A stretch of DNA of 64,000 bases from Centrapalus pauciflorus (GCA_020465985.1 JAANYP010007123.1:36702-100701); one strand, 5' to 3'; shown: positions 1 to 12,345, counted from the first letter of the stretch. Translations and numbers: made by a program. Notes: generated by a model not told the origin, from the letters alone.

Positions 1-1
1 T

Positions 2-679
2 GATGTATGCAACTGTAAAGATTGCTTGGAAGAACATTACAGAGTTTCCATGGATGAAGATATGCCTAAGAAAGAGAAACCCTCTCAACGGAAACTAAGG
101 AAACGATACGAAGAAGGAGACGCTTCTGTTGGATTACTTGGTGAACCATCAGGTAAATATGACTATTACGTCATTTATGGAGACTCGCCAGCCAAACCTC
201 CATCCACCACCAGCCCATGTAAAAAACCTCCGCCACCAAATCTTCCTCCATATTACCAGAAGGCTTTATCCATCATCCACAAAGAAAAGAAGGTTCATCC
301 ACCTCCACCAATAGATGAATGCAACATGGTTTTGCCAGATCCTTCATCTTCCAGACAGGCAGAACAGTACAACGCTGAATTTCCACCGTTGAGTTCTTTT
401 GATCATCCAGAACAAAGAACGAAACATGATTGGAAGGATAAAAACCCAACAACCATAAATTCAGCTGGTGTCACGAATGCAGTCAGTGCTGCAGAAAAGA
501 CCTTGAATTGGCAAAGTGAAAATACTGTTGCCCAAAACAAGGTTCTTACCCAGATCCTGTCTCAACAAAACAAGATGGCAAAAAACCAGGAAGTATTGTC
601 CTCCAAGATGAAAACATTGGATGCTTTGATAAGCGAAGTAAGGATCAAGATCCAAAACCTTCATAATGAACTTCTCTAG
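2..679 (+). pseudogene. Pararetroviral polyprotein segment upstream of the coat region (partial)
   Basis: The reading frame is already open at base 2, so the true start lies outside the window; the first in-frame ATG is at position 50. The N-terminal end has closely spaced cysteines (CNCKDC). A proline-rich stretch follows, then an FPPL motif, an AEKTLNWQSEN motif and a C-terminal helical, probably coiled-coil segment (roughly residues 155-217). From memory of the family, an AExTLNWQxEN motif between movement and coat regions is typical of Petuvirus/Florendovirus-type polyproteins, so I read this as the linker or virion-associated region. It ends at a TAG at 677-679, with a TGA soon after. 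The next segment continues in the same frame, so the two were probably one polyprotein. Function of this part is not certain. Confidence 0.6.
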
Positions 680-730
680 ATTGTATGAAGTTCATCACCA
701 GCAACCTCTCTCTTAAAGAAAGAAGCAGAA

Positions 731-3028
731 ATGAAGTCTCTCAAGATTCAGTTACTTGACCTTGAGAAACAACATAAACAAAAGAGATTGGTAACTCTTG
801 CTGATGACCCTTGGAGACTACCATCTACACCTTTTGTCAGCACATCGTTTGACCCACAGCCAATCCCGCAACTTTCATCTCAAAGATCACCATCGTTGGC
901 ATTATGGGAAAAGGAACAAACCCAGATTAAAAACAAGGCAAAAGGAAAAGCACAAGCTGTAGCATTGCCAGACAAGCCAAGTACTTCTTACGGGAAGTCA
1001 TCTGAAGACAAGGCTACACCCTCTTCAAAAGACCCACAAGTTCTTGCAATTGGTAACCCAGTTACGACATTCCTCAAGAACCTCTGTGAAGATTCTCCAC
1101 CAACACCATCCTTTGTCATGCCAGTATCTCCCCAAGCAGACGAGGATTTTAATCCCTCTGACGCATTTGAACATTTGTTCATGGCAGGAAACGATGAAGA
1201 TGAATCTACTGTCCAAAATGTTGTTAGTGACAGTGACTCAGGAGAATCAGAAACGCAAGAAATGCCACCCAGGAGACAAAATCCACCAAAGTCAGATACT
1301 AAACAGCAGTTCACATTTGATGATATCCCTCCATCAAGATGGAGAGAAAGAAGTGTGGAAATGCTAACTTGGATGTCTGCAGAACTTCAGTTTTACACCA
1401 TAGACATGGTTTTAAGACGATTTGCAACCAGACTCCAAGGAAGACTTCATGACTGGTATCTCAGTCTTGGAGAGTATCGCCAATTACAGATGCATCAGTC
1501 TCAATCTCCTGAAGAATTCATGAGTGTCATCTACTCAGAATTCATTGGCAATCCAATAGAGCATACGATACACGCAAGAGAAGAATTCCTCAAAATGAAG
1601 TACTGTTCCTTCCTCAAAAAAGATCTTGAAAATCACTACAATAGAATGTCTAAAAGATTCTATTGTCTTCAAGGAATAGATGATGTTAACCTCTTGAATT
1701 CATTCCCTGAATCACTTGGAAATGAGGCATACAGATTTCTTGAATCAAGGAACGCAACAGTAGCACAAACCTCTCTTGGTGAGTTGTATCAACTTATTCT
1801 CAATGCTCTAGCCAAGCTTTGCAACCAGAAAAAATTCCTGGTAGAGTTTGAGAAAACTGGAAAACGACTAGGCAAAGCATGTGATGACAAACATCTGCAG
1901 ATCAAGTGCAAAGACAAGTCATCATGTGATTGTTCTCATACAAATAAGAAGTCACACTCCAAAAGATTTTTTAAATCTTTTGATTCTCACAGGAAGAAGA
2001 ATTTCAAGCCAAAGAAGAAATGGAAGTTCCTGAGAAGGAAATTCAAACGAGGCAGAAATTCAGATAAGTGTTACGTATGTAACAAGAGAGGACATTTCGC
2101 TAAAAATTGTCCAGATAAAAGAAGATCAATGGCACTGTTGCAGACTCTCAACAAAATAGAGCCAGTTGACATCTCTGATATTGAGTCAGTCTACTCCCTT
2201 GATGATGAACCAAATGACAGAACGTTGTGTACATTACGTTATTCCTATAGTTCATCAGATGAAGACTCAGCAGATTCAGAATCATCAGATTATTCTGACA
2301 CAGGTTTGTTTATGGTTAGTCATGCACCTCATGTCTTGCCATTACAACAAAGTCAACCAGTCCCTATTGCCAAAGTTCATCTTCTGACGTCAGCATACGC
2401 AAAGCCAATACCAGTCGTAGCACTGTTCGACACTGGTTCAGCAGTCTCCATTCTAGATCCAAAGATCTTACCAACGAGTTATTGGAGACCACACGAGCAA
2501 ACCTTCTTAGCTGCTAATGGAGAAAAGTTTGTAATTGACAAGATCAGTATCCCGGTATACATACGTCTTTTCCCCAAATGCGTGATCAAACACAAGCTGC
2601 TAGGATCCAGCTCTCATGGCAAAGATATGCTCATCGGATTTGATTTGCTTTCAAAGCTACCAAATCTGAAGTGGACACCTCAAGGATTAAGCTACAAAAG
2701 ATTCATGAATCCATGGAGTACAATCCCTAAACTTCATATGATGGTTACTCCTACCCTCGAATCCTTGAAGCAGCAGATTGTCCAAACCTCATGTGCTTCT
2801 ACACACACAGAGTTCCTGAAAAAGCATTCATCACCCCTATGGCTTAACGAGTCATTCTTTGTTATGCTACCGTTCAAACAGAATGAGGATGTTAACCCCA
2901 CAAAAGCAACCCACCCAGGTATGAACCCAGATCATTATCAGCTGCAATTGAAGAATGCGGTCAACTCGTTGACCAAGGAATTATTGAGCCTACAAACTCC
3001 CCATGGGCGTGTGAAGCATTCTATGTAA
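731..3028 (+). pseudogene. Pararetroviral coat protein and aspartic protease region
   Basis: Open for 765 codons. The first 180 residues are low-complexity and acidic. A Gag/coat-like helical region follows (around residues 195-380, with the WYLSLGEYRQ motif), then a very basic stretch, then a CX2CX4HX4C zinc knuckle at residues 447-460, which in this family binds nucleic acid. An aspartic protease follows: FDTGSAVSI with the catalytic Asp at residue 567 (2429-2431). The frame is in phase with the preceding segment. Similarity to RT breaks near 2935: from 2941 the RT N-terminus continues in the next frame, so the last 30 codons here are out of frame. The frameshift leaves coat/protease and RT uncoupled. 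It is an old genomic copy rather than a working viral gene. Confidence 0.8.
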
Positions 3029-4698
3029 ACAAACGTAGTGAACAAGTCAGAGGAAAGCTAAGACTAGTCATCAACTATCAACCTCTCAACCATTTTTTGG
3101 CAGATGACAAGTTTCCTCTCCCACAGAAGAAGGCACTGTTTCAGTCATTGGCAAACGCTAAAGTCCTATCCAAGTTTGATCTTAAGTCCGGATTTTGGCA
3201 GTTAGGTATTCGTCCTGAAGATAGGCCAAAGACTGCCTTCTGTATCCCTGATCATCATTACCAGTGGAAAGTTATGCCGTTTGGTTTAAAAAACGCACCG
3301 TCTGCTTTTCAGAAAGCTATGGTAAAGATTTTTGAGCCAACTTTATCTAACGTTCTGGTTTACATTGATGATATTCTGTTGTTTTCAAAAGACAACGACT
3401 CACATGTGGAGCTGCTATCTGAGTTTCTTGCTTTGGTAACCAAGTATGGTATTATGCTATCAGAAAAGAAAATGAAAATTGGTGTTACTACAATTGATTT
3501 CCTTGGAATGAAGATATCAGATGGCAAGTATCAACCCCAGCCACATGTTTCGCAAGAACTTCATAAGTTCCCAGACACACTAACGAGCCAAAAGCAGATT
3601 CAACAGTTTCTTGGATTAGTGAATTATATGGCAGATTTTTTACCAAAATTATCTGATCATACAAAACACCTATTCCCCATGTTGAAAAAGAATCCCTCAC
3701 AGTGGTCTCCGGAACAGACTCTAGCTGTCAAGGCTATAAAGCAGCTAGCTGACAAGATGCCCCCTCTGAAGATTCCCACTTCATCAGAAAAAAGAATCCT
3801 TCAGACAGATGCAAGCGACGAACATTGGGCAACTATCTTAATCGTCCTCAACGAGAATAATGCCAGAGAAGTATGTGGTTATAAAAGTGGCATGTTCAAA
3901 GATTCTGAGAAACATTACCACTCTACGTTCAAAGAGATTCTCGCTGTCAAGAGAGGAATAGAAAAGTTCCAGTTCCACTTGATAGGGCACGAGTTCCAAG
4001 TAGAGATGGATATGTCATCATTTCCGCGGATGCTCCAGTTCAAAAGAAAGATGCTTCCACAGGCACAACTTTTGAGGTGGTCTAATTGGTTCTCACAATG
4101 GAAGTTTACTGCTAAGCACATCAAAGGAAAAGACAACGTCCTCCCAGACTTCCTATCCAGACCCCCGAAGGAGTATAAATATAGCATTGGATTGAACGAA
4201 ATTGGCAAGATATCCCAAAGTATCATACCTGTTTTCAGTATCCATACAATGGTGGAACAGAAAGAGCAACCCCATAACATGCCACAAGAAGAAGGATCAT
4301 CGTCCATCACTGCACAATTAGATCAACTCCAAATATCTGATCTCCCAGAGCAAATTACTGAAATCATTGCTGAACTCACGTTCAAGGAAAGGGCTACCCT
4401 AAATTACGAAACCTTTTTAACTGTTTTACTGAGAAATCATGGAGCGGTTATCAAAGGATTGATGTTTCATCCAGACTACCCATTCCTTAGCATCTTCTAC
4501 ATCCATGACCTGTACAGCCTACCCAAAGAAGCCCTCTGTTTCTTTTGGTACCTATTCGAAACATATGCCATAGGATTATCTTTTCACATGCTCAAGCTGA
4601 TGGCCTACATCTTTCATTGCCAGAAAGGACAGGCTCCCGAGAGTGCAAAGAATTTATTTTCTATGCTGCTATGGTTCCAAACACCGGAAGAGTGGTAG
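2941..4698 (+). pseudogene. Pararetroviral reverse transcriptase and RNase H
   Basis: The region starts where homology enters this frame, upstream of the first in-frame methionine. RT motifs are visible in order: an SPWACEAFYV finger motif, KFDLKSGFWQ with the first catalytic Asp, VMPFGLKNAPSAFQ, and YIDDILLF at 3361-3384 with both catalytic Asp residues. RNase H follows with QTDASDEHWA (Asp at 3808-3810), a Glu-bearing helix (STFKEILAVK) and a terminal DFLSRPP. The RNase H product removes RNA from RNA:DNA hybrids during minus-strand DNA synthesis. About 165 residues continue after RNase H with no recognised motif. The catalytic residues are all preserved, so the breaks in this copy are few: the frameshift before RT and a shift to another frame close to the 3' end. 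Confidence 0.85.
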
Positions 4699-5177
4699 AG
4701 TTACTGTCTGAATGCTCAAAAACATATGCTACCGTTGTCTTCAAAAGACCTGCTAAATTTACGTCACCAAGTACATCACAGCAAGGTCAAGCGCTGGTAT
4801 CACATTCTTTGAAAGTTGTCATCCATGCTGGTCATGATATAAATCCTGTCTACGCGGATAGTCAACTTTACATGTTCATGAGAGAGTATATGGCGCAGAT
4901 AAATGGAGTATGCCCAGGATCTATACCACTGGACATAATGGTTGCAGGAAACTATTGGTCTTTAGACCATCCTGTATCATCAAAATGGATCGAGGCATTT
5001 GAGCATTGGATAAATAAAAATGATGAACAAAGGTCAGATTTGGATTCGGACTATGGAGAATTAAATTTCACTGTGCATTACGCTCCATGGAATCTTCAAG
5101 ACGAAGATAATCCAGATAGTCCCCACTATGATCCATATGAAGACAATCCATCACATCCAGATTCTCGGTGGAAATGA
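4545..5177 (+). pseudogene. Unassigned 3' ORF of the pararetrovirus
   Basis: This frame is open from a non-ATG position at 4545; the first ATG is at 4671. It overlaps the end of the RT/RNase H frame by 154 bases. The product is a soluble protein with no membrane segment, ending in an acidic, proline- and aspartate-rich tail. I recognise no domain. Two readings are possible: it is the shifted continuation of the polyprotein C-terminus, or it is a separate downstream ORF such as some Caulimoviridae have (transactivator or unknown function). Codon composition looks coding through to the stop. The stop codon TGA at 5175-5177 lies inside the palindromic promoter element that follows. Confidence 0.5.
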
Positions 5178-5361
5178 CGTAAGAACTTACGTCATAAGGT
5201 TGAATAATTGCTCTGCCTACGTGGCAGATTTGTCTTTATTATGTGTAAAAGATAATATTCCATTTTATCTTATCCGTTTGTAATGTGTGGTTGTCATTGG
5301 TTGTTTTAGATTTCCCTTATCCAATGTAATCTTCCTAGATAAGCTTCCTTGGTCTATAAAA
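5175..5361 (+). promoter_or_regulatory. 35S-like pararetroviral promoter
   Basis: A 20-bp near-perfect palindrome at 5175-5194 carries two inverted TGACG motifs separated by a few bases, the layout of an as-1/ocs element bound by plant TGA-type bZIP factors. A second inverted repeat at about 5213-5227 contains TACGTGGC, a G-box-like core. A TATAAAA box lies at 5355-5361. The arrangement as-1, then about 160 bp, then TATA, then poly(A) signal about 90 bp on, is that of Caulimoviridae full-length transcript promoters. Its elements look intact, which is notable for a broken provirus. Confidence 0.75.
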
Positions 5362-5449
5362 GGAAGTTGAGTGTTTCATTTGTAGTCGTACCTTGTTGAG
5401 TGAACTAAGCTATTGTAAGGAGATCTCTTTGATCACCACTCTTTTGAGA

Positions 5450-5455
5450 AATAAA
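5450..5455 (+). terminator. Poly(A) signal AATAAA
   Basis: A canonical AATAAA lies about 95 bp downstream of the viral TATA box. In this family the signal is ignored on first passage and used after a full circuit of the circular genome. Confidence 0.55.
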
Positions 5456-5460
5456 ATTAA

Positions 5461-5602
5461 GTGTGTTGTTTGCTGAATTCCTCTTCTATTCTCCATCCTT
5501 TCCATGAGTGTTACCGACCAGCCAGGTATTACCGACCACCCAGCAACTTCTTGTGTAACCGTATCGTGTTACTGGTCTTGTATAGATCAGCCATAAACCC
5601 CC
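5461..5602 (+). other. Probable viral leader remnant up to the Copia-1 junction
   Basis: No gene. A short imperfect direct repeat (TACCGACCAGCC and TACCGACCACCC) occurs at about 5513-5545. By position it should be the start of the viral leader, but no primer-binding site is visible. Copia-1 homology begins at about 5603. Confidence 0.35.
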
Positions 5603-8600
5603 TTCTTTTCAGCACAATCACGTATAAAATGATGTCTTATGTCTATGTGCTTAGTTTTATTAAGCTTAACTGGATTATTTGTGATAGCAATGGTTGACTG
5701 GTTATCTATCCTAATAGGAGTTTGAGTATAAGCCAAACCGTAATCCCGCAATTGTTGTTGTATCCACAAAACCTGTGAACATCAACTACCAGCAGCTACA
5801 TATTCGGCCTCGCACATTGACACGGCTACTGAAGTCTGTTTCTTGCATTGCCAGGAAACTAGCCTCCCTCCTAGGAATTGACAACCTCCAGTTGTTGACT
5901 TGCGCGTCAAGTTGCATCCTCCATAGTCTGAGTCCGTGAACGCCTCCAATTCCAGATCGCCTTCCGCCTGATACCAAAGTCCCAGCTTCGGTTTCGACTT
6001 GAGATATCGTAGAATCCGCTTCACAGCTTTCATGTGCATCTCCTTAGGATTAGCTTGAAACCTAGCACAAATACAAACAGCAAACATAATATCAGGTCTT
6101 GAAGCAGTTAAATACATAAGTGATCCAATCATGGCCCGATATAACGTCGGATCCACATCGGTATCACTTTCAGTACCCGGTCCGAGATTGTGATTCACTT
6201 GAATCGACGTGCTTAAATGAGCAGTCAACTTTGTTCCTTCCATCCCGAAGCACTCTAAGATGTCGTAGACATACTTCGTCTGATGAATAAACATTCCCTC
6301 CTTCCTCTGATCGACTTGCAAACCTAGAAAGAAGTTCAACTCACCCATTGCACTCATCTCAAACTTTGACTTCATCACCTTTTCAAAATCAGTACACATT
6401 TGCTCGTCTGATGATCCAAAAATGATATCATCCACGTACACTTGTACCAAGATGAAGTGTTCCCCTTTTCGCTTCACGAACAGCGTACTATCTATCCTCC
6501 TTCTTTCAAACCCATTTTCTAAAAGATGGTTGGATAATGTCTCGTACCATGCCCTTGGTGCTTGATGTAACCCATACAAAGCCTTATCTAAACGATATAC
6601 TCTGTCTGGATATTTTGGATCTGTAAACCTGGGCGGCTGTTCCACATACACCAATTCCTTCACTTTCCCATAAAGGAAAGCACTCTTAACATCTAGCTGA
6701 TATACTTTAAAACCCTTGAAGGAAGCAAAAGCCAGAAACAAACGAATTGCTTCCAACCTTGCCACTGGTGCGAACACTTCACTGTAATCGATTCCTTCCT
6801 CTTGGTTGAAACCCTTTACAACTAATCTTGCTTTGTTGCGAGTGACTATACCCCGATCATCTCTCTTGCACTTAAAAACCCATTTGGTTCCTATAGCAAG
6901 TTCTCCTCGAGGTAATGGAACTAACTCTCACACTTCTAGTTTCCAAAACTGTGACAATTCTTCCTGCATTGCTTCAACCCAAGAGTTGTCTTTTAGTGCC
7001 ATCTGCACATTTTTCGGCTCTACTTGCGACATGAAGCATGAATAAAGGCAGGTATGAAAGGCCTCGGAGTCATTTATCATCGACAACAACACTGTGTTGT
7101 TATTTAAACTACTCCTAGTCCTCACACCAGCACTAGGATTTCCTATGATTCTCTCGATAGGATGATTCTTGTTGATCCTAGATGTCTCTATCTCGTCAAC
7201 TCTAAGATTATCTCCCAAATTAGATCCTATTTCTCCTAACGGGGGGACGACTTCAGACTCTACATTTTCTTCCTCATGGACATTTTCCTCAGAGTTAGAA
7301 GTTGTTGTCTGATTTTCGTTTGTAGGCACTTCAGAATCAGTAACTTCTGGAGATCTATCTTCAGTTGAAGTAGGCTCAAATGTTGGTTGAAAAGTGGTCC
7401 TCGGAAAACTATGACCCTCGTCATTCAGGTTTAATGACGACATATCCTTTTCGATTGTACCTGCATTTTCATCCAAAGGAATGTTAAATGACTCAAACAA
7501 TTTGTCATAATCAAATATCCATTCTGGACCAGTTTGGGGTTCATGTGTATAACTTGTGACTTCAATGTTATACACAATCTCTACTGTACCATTTGATTTA
7601 TTAAAAACCCTTTTATTTAGTGAATTCAGCACATAACCTAGGAAGTATCCTTCGTCAGCCTTTTCACCAAACTCTGGTTGGTGTTTTGTTTTCATTAAAG
7701 TACATGGTACCCCAAAAGGTTCGAAGCCAGTTAAATTAGGTGGCCTTTTATTCAAAACTTCATAACAGGTTTAAAACATGACATGCAGTATTCACTGCCT
7801 CCCCCCAAAACATGGTAGGAAGCTTTGAATCCGATAGCATGGTCCTTGCTGCCTCAATCAATGTCCAGTTTTTTCGTTCGGCCACCGCATTTTGTTGTGG
7901 CTCATAAGGTGCACTAAATTGATGCACTATGCCCTTTGATAGGCAATATACACCAATTACAGTATTTTTAAATTCTGTTCCATTATCACTGCGTAGTCGT
8001 TTAACCCTTGTTCCGTATGAATTTTCCACTCGGTCTAAGAACCCGATGAGCTTAGCAGCCATCTCATCCTTTGTACCTAGAAAGAAAACCCAAGAAAAAC
8101 GTGAGTAATCGTCAGTAATAACTAAACAGTACCAACTACCACCTATACTCCTTTTGTTGATTGGTCCGAAAAGGTCCATATGCAACAAATCGAAAGTGGC
8201 AGCGATGGAGTTCTGAGTCTTGGACTTGTGTGCCTTCTTGTGTTGTTTTCCTTTCTTGCACGGTAGACACTTATCCTTGAACTGAAAACTCTTCATTGGA
8301 ACACCTTGCACCAATCCATTTTTCGTAATGTAGTTCATCTTTCTCAGGTGCAAGTGTGCCATGCGTCTGTGCCATAAAACCGACTCAGTCTCTGAAGCTT
8401 TAGATAGCAGACAAATTGGTCCCATTGAAGATTCCAACTTGTTCATGTCAAGCATGTACAAGTCATTCTTCCTTGGAGCCTTCATCAGTATCCACTCTTC
8501 AGGTACTTTGAACCCCGGTTTTAGCACTAACGCCTCAGTATCAGTAAATAGTACTGAGTTCTTTTTATCACAGATTTGAGATACACTAATAAGATTGTGG

Positions 8601-8816
8601 ACCAGTTTATTAACGTGATAAACTTGATCCAATGATCGTCCCATTAGTGACCACTCCAGTACCAGTGATATTCCCTCCTTTATTTCCAGCGAATGATACA
8701 AAGCCCCGATTCCCTCCCTTGAAGTCTGCGATTAGACTTCGTTCCCCTGTCATGTGCCTGGAGCAACCACTGTCGACGAGCCATTTGTTATTTGGACATG
8801 TAGTTATCTCCTGCAC
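5603..8816 (-). pseudogene. pol: Copia-1 pol: protease, integrase, RT, RNase H
   Basis: Protease DSGCSRHMTG lies just downstream of 8816 on the minus strand. Integrase shows the HHCC region (HRRMAH...CLPC), the SDNGTEF motif and the AERKNWTLIEAARTML helix. RT has YVDDIIFGSS and RNase H has SDYGGCN and EAEYVAA. Breaks seen by comparison with Copia-2: a 2-bp deletion near 8635 that shifts the frame after protease; a deletion of about 35 bp near 7757 in the integrase C-terminus; TGG to TGA near 6928; a TGA at 5782-5784 replacing a cysteine codon of Copia-2. The frame ends abruptly at the junction near 5603. Non-functional. Confidence 0.85.
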
Positions 8817-8831
8817 ATGAAAGAAAATAGG

Positions 8832-11715
8832 TTAGTTATCACGGGGAACCCAAGCCATAGACTTGGTAATACCATTCTCGTCCACATACTTAAACTCTTT
8901 CAAATACCCATATCTCCTTTCAGGTGACTTGGGTCTTTGAATTTGAGTCTATTGTGGTGCCGAGTGATTTAAGTTCACTCTTTGCCTTTGTGTATGCATT
9001 TTCTGTGGAGCTCTCGAATAGTTACAATTATAATTCATTTCCGACTGATATCCCTGAGCTCTACCTGGTGTTTGATGTCTAATAGGAGTGTGTGACCTAA
9101 CCGGAGTGTAAGCTCTGCTAGGTGTGGTACTCCTATAAGTCTGTTGTGGTCCTGACTGATATTGATTTACGACTCGATTTGGTGAATTAGTCCTAACCAC
9201 TTCTTTTGGTCGACCTGACACCGGTATTTGTTTCACAGCAGATTTTGGTGCAGCTTGCACAGTTTTCTCGGTATTTTGAGAACTACTAGTGCTTGCAACA
9301 CTTGTAGAAGGCTTAGATTGTTCTGGCTTTCCCGTCTTAGGTGTAGTATCTATTTTCCTATGCGGACAGCTAGAAGCAACATGCCCCCTTTCGTGACATT
9401 TAAAGCAAGACATTTTGTCAATTGACTTTTTGTGTGTGCCCTTTGACTTAACTATCTCACTAGTGTCTGGCTCTTTTGGTTCAACTACAGCGACTGGTTC
9501 ATCCTCCTGATCATTAAAGTCAATTTTGCGTTGTCCTACAGGTTTATCACTAGAGGATGGCACAAATTTAACTTTCTTAATCTTGATATTATTATCAGTC
9601 ACCTTAGTTTCATTTTCTTTTATAGTTTCAGACACTGGTTCCGGTAATTCCTCTGAGGCAACTGATTTCTCAGTTTTCTCCTGAGGTTGAGGTACGTAAT
9701 TGTCATTGAAAGGTGGAGGACTCTCATGATATCCTAGACCTACAGGCTTGTTAGATTGACGCTGTGCATCTAAGATTTTCCTAGGATAAGAGATGAGTTC
9801 CTAAACTTTCCAAGTTTACTATTTACCTCAGCTACCTTTACCTTAGATTCAGCTAGCTCCATGTCTTTGGTTTTCAGCTCCTTGGTTAATGCCTCAACAT
9901 GTTCATACATGAGTTCTAACCTAACACACTGTTCGCTCAGTTTGTCCTTTAGAACTATAACATCCTGTGCATCAGCCTTAAGCTTATCCCTAAGATCTTG
10001 TTTTATATCTACTAGGCTAGCATTATCTGTTTTTAACCTTCATTTTTAGCAGATTTGGTTTGATGTGATTCTAGTACTAGATTCAACCTATCATTAGATG
10101 TAGCACATAAAACACATAAATCATGGAAAATAGAAAAGTTTAGTGTTACCTTGGCATGATCTGATTCTACGTTGGCCATCTGTGCGGCAAACTCCAGAAG
10201 TGTCTGATCAGCTGACTTTTCTACCCACATCGGACTGCTTTCATTCTGACTGCTGTCCCCTGTGATTTCCTCTGCCCCATCACACCCAGTCTCAGTCACT
10301 TCAGCCATAAAGGCTCTAGCATTCGATTCTGGATGCGTACTCCAGTCATAAGTTCCATCTAGCTGTCTGTCTGATGTGACATTGGATAACAGACCAGCAA
10401 TATGTTCTTGACTGGTTAAAGAACTTGGTAGATATCGCCCTTGCGATTGATTCTGATACTGTCCCTGTTGATTTTGATACTGTCCCTGGTAGTTCTCGAC
10501 TTTCTTTCTCTGACACTTTCTAGCGAAGTGTCCTAACCCCTGACAGTTGTAACATTTAACCTTGGAGTTATCGAATCCAATCTTGTTGTTACTCACATTA
10601 AGATTTCTACCCGTCCGCTTGATGAACCACTTAACTCTCTGAGTTACCATGGCCAGTTGCCATTGTAGATCCATCTCTTCAAGATCATCAGGAGCTACCT
10701 GATCGTAATCCTCATCCCAAAGCGCAGGATCGTTAATTTTGCCCTGAACGCAATTGCCGTATGCGGCCACGAATGAAGCCAATAGATTCAGATGGTCTTC
10801 AGCCGATTTTGCGCTCATAGGCATCTTAGAATATCCTTGAGATGTAGATGCCGGAGTAGCCTGATACTGCTGTTTTTCTTCTGGTCTAGCGAACCCTAAG
10901 AAAGCCCGACTAAGTGAGTCTTCTGTTTCAGCCGGTGACGACGTCTCTCCCGAGAAGAAGGCTGTAGCTGTCTTCAATTCAGTTGCCACTGAAGGTTTTG
11001 ATTTCCCGAAGTACATTGCAGGATCTTGAACTTGGTCATAATCCGTTTCTTTCTTCAGCAACTCAAAATGATATGCCCTCAGCGTTCCTACAACATTCTC
11101 CTGAGTCAGAGTATAGTATTTTTCATCATCATGCTTTATTAAGGCCACATACATCTCCCATTTGGCCGGTCAGTTAGCAGATGATAGAATCCAGAAGCTT
11201 GTTATTCTTCTTAGTTTCACTATACTCCACGTCGTGGCTGTCTAACTCAGTTAGCAGATGATAGAATCGTGTGATGGTCTCATCCAGTTTTTCATTCTTC
11301 AATGCTTTGAAGATAGCAAACTGCTGCTTGAGCATTTCCATTCGATTCTTTCTTACCCTCGGGTTACCCTCACACCGTTTCTCCAACGCATCCCACAACT
11401 CTTTTGCTGTCTTCTGATTACGAAAGGTGTGCAGTATCTCCTGAGGTAACGCCATCCGAATGATAGCGGATGCATGGTTTTCAGCCTCATAAACTTTCTT
11501 ATCTTCATCTTTCATCTTTGAATAAGTTAAGACACGTTGACGACCTTCAACCTCTGCAGTAGGTGGAATGTATCCATTCGCATATCATTAAACCTAGCGA
11601 AGTCGGCGAACCTATCCTTCCACCGGTAATAATCCTCAATTTTCATCAACTTTGGTGGAGAATTCGCCTTTCCAACCTCGTGATCCATCTCCATAAACCT
11701 CTGTAGACTTGTCAT
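8832..11715 (-). pseudogene. gag: Copia-1 gag with two zinc knuckles
   Basis: Starts at an ATG at 11715 (MTSLQRFMEMDHEVGK). It carries the UBN2-type Gag domain (ELWDALEKRCEGNP and RFYHLLTELDSH), a first CCHC knuckle (CYNCQGLGHFARKC), a degraded central coiled coil and a second CCHC knuckle (CFKCHERGHVASSC). Breaks: a small deletion and frameshift near 11530, a 21-bp duplicated insertion near 11171-11191, frameshifts and stops in the coiled-coil part (9636-10033), and CAG to TAG near 8949. It ends at a UAA at 8834-8832 in the same position as in Copia-2, immediately before protease. Gag forms the intracellular particle that packages element RNA. Confidence 0.85.
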
Positions 11716-12345
11716 TGTTTCAAATATTTTTAGACTTAAACTTAATTAATTTAATTCGAAATTAATTTAAAAGAATTCTTTCGAATTTGGGTAAATTCGA
11801 ACTGAATTATTTTCAAACTGTTTTGGAACTAAATTCGAAATTAAGTTCGGAATCCAACTAAACCCGAAATTAATGACAAATTCGAAGGTTGACTAAACTC
11901 GAAACCCCAAAGAAATTCGAATGTCCACTTAATTCGAAAACCCTATTAAACTCAAATGTCCTAATTCGACTTTAGTGTAAAGTCGAAACCCAAAGCAAAT
12001 TCGAAATGGCCAATTTCGAAGCAAACTTTAAGGAAACTCGAAAGGAGCGTACTTTGGTTAAACTCGAAAATGATCAAACCTTAATTTCTCCTTAACAAAC
12101 TCGAGCGCCGCAAATTCGAAAAACGGCTAATACTTCGAGTTTTTCAAGTTTTTCAAATTAAACCAATATTTTTACAAGTAAAAATACTGATTTTGGTCAA
12201 AAACTTGAACTACAACAAAGTATTTCCCGATATCTAACTTGATAAGCTCGAAAAACCTAAAAAAATGTGATAAAACTGTCTAACAACGTCAAGAAACCTA
12301 GGATGTATCTATATGAACACGAAAAACACCAAGAACACCCCTTAG
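11716..12345 (-). repeat. Copia-1 leader rich in TTCGAA words
   Basis: This non-coding leader between PBS and gag is AT-rich and contains many copies of TTCGAA, TTCGAG and CTCGAA within about 400 bp (11755-12135). No ORF of note. The same word fills the Copia-2 leader and LTR. Confidence 0.7.

Larger units (their letters stand above)
1..5602 (+). other. Endogenous pararetrovirus (Caulimoviridae-like) block
   Basis: The block carries, in order, a Gag-like polyprotein with a CCHC knuckle, an aspartic protease, an RT with YIDD, an RNase H, a 3' ORF, then a 35S-like promoter and a poly(A) signal. There is no integrase, no LTR and no tRNA primer site next to an LTR, which separates it from the Ty3/gypsy elements further right. 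This order is the one known from Caulimoviridae. Movement-protein sequence, if present, would lie left of the window edge. The single-polyprotein layout suggests a Petuvirus/Florendovirus-like relative, but this is inference. The sequence is a defective genomic copy: stops at about 677 and 686, a frameshift near 2935 and another near 4600-4700. The right end meets a truncated Copia-1 at about 5603. Confidence 0.85.
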
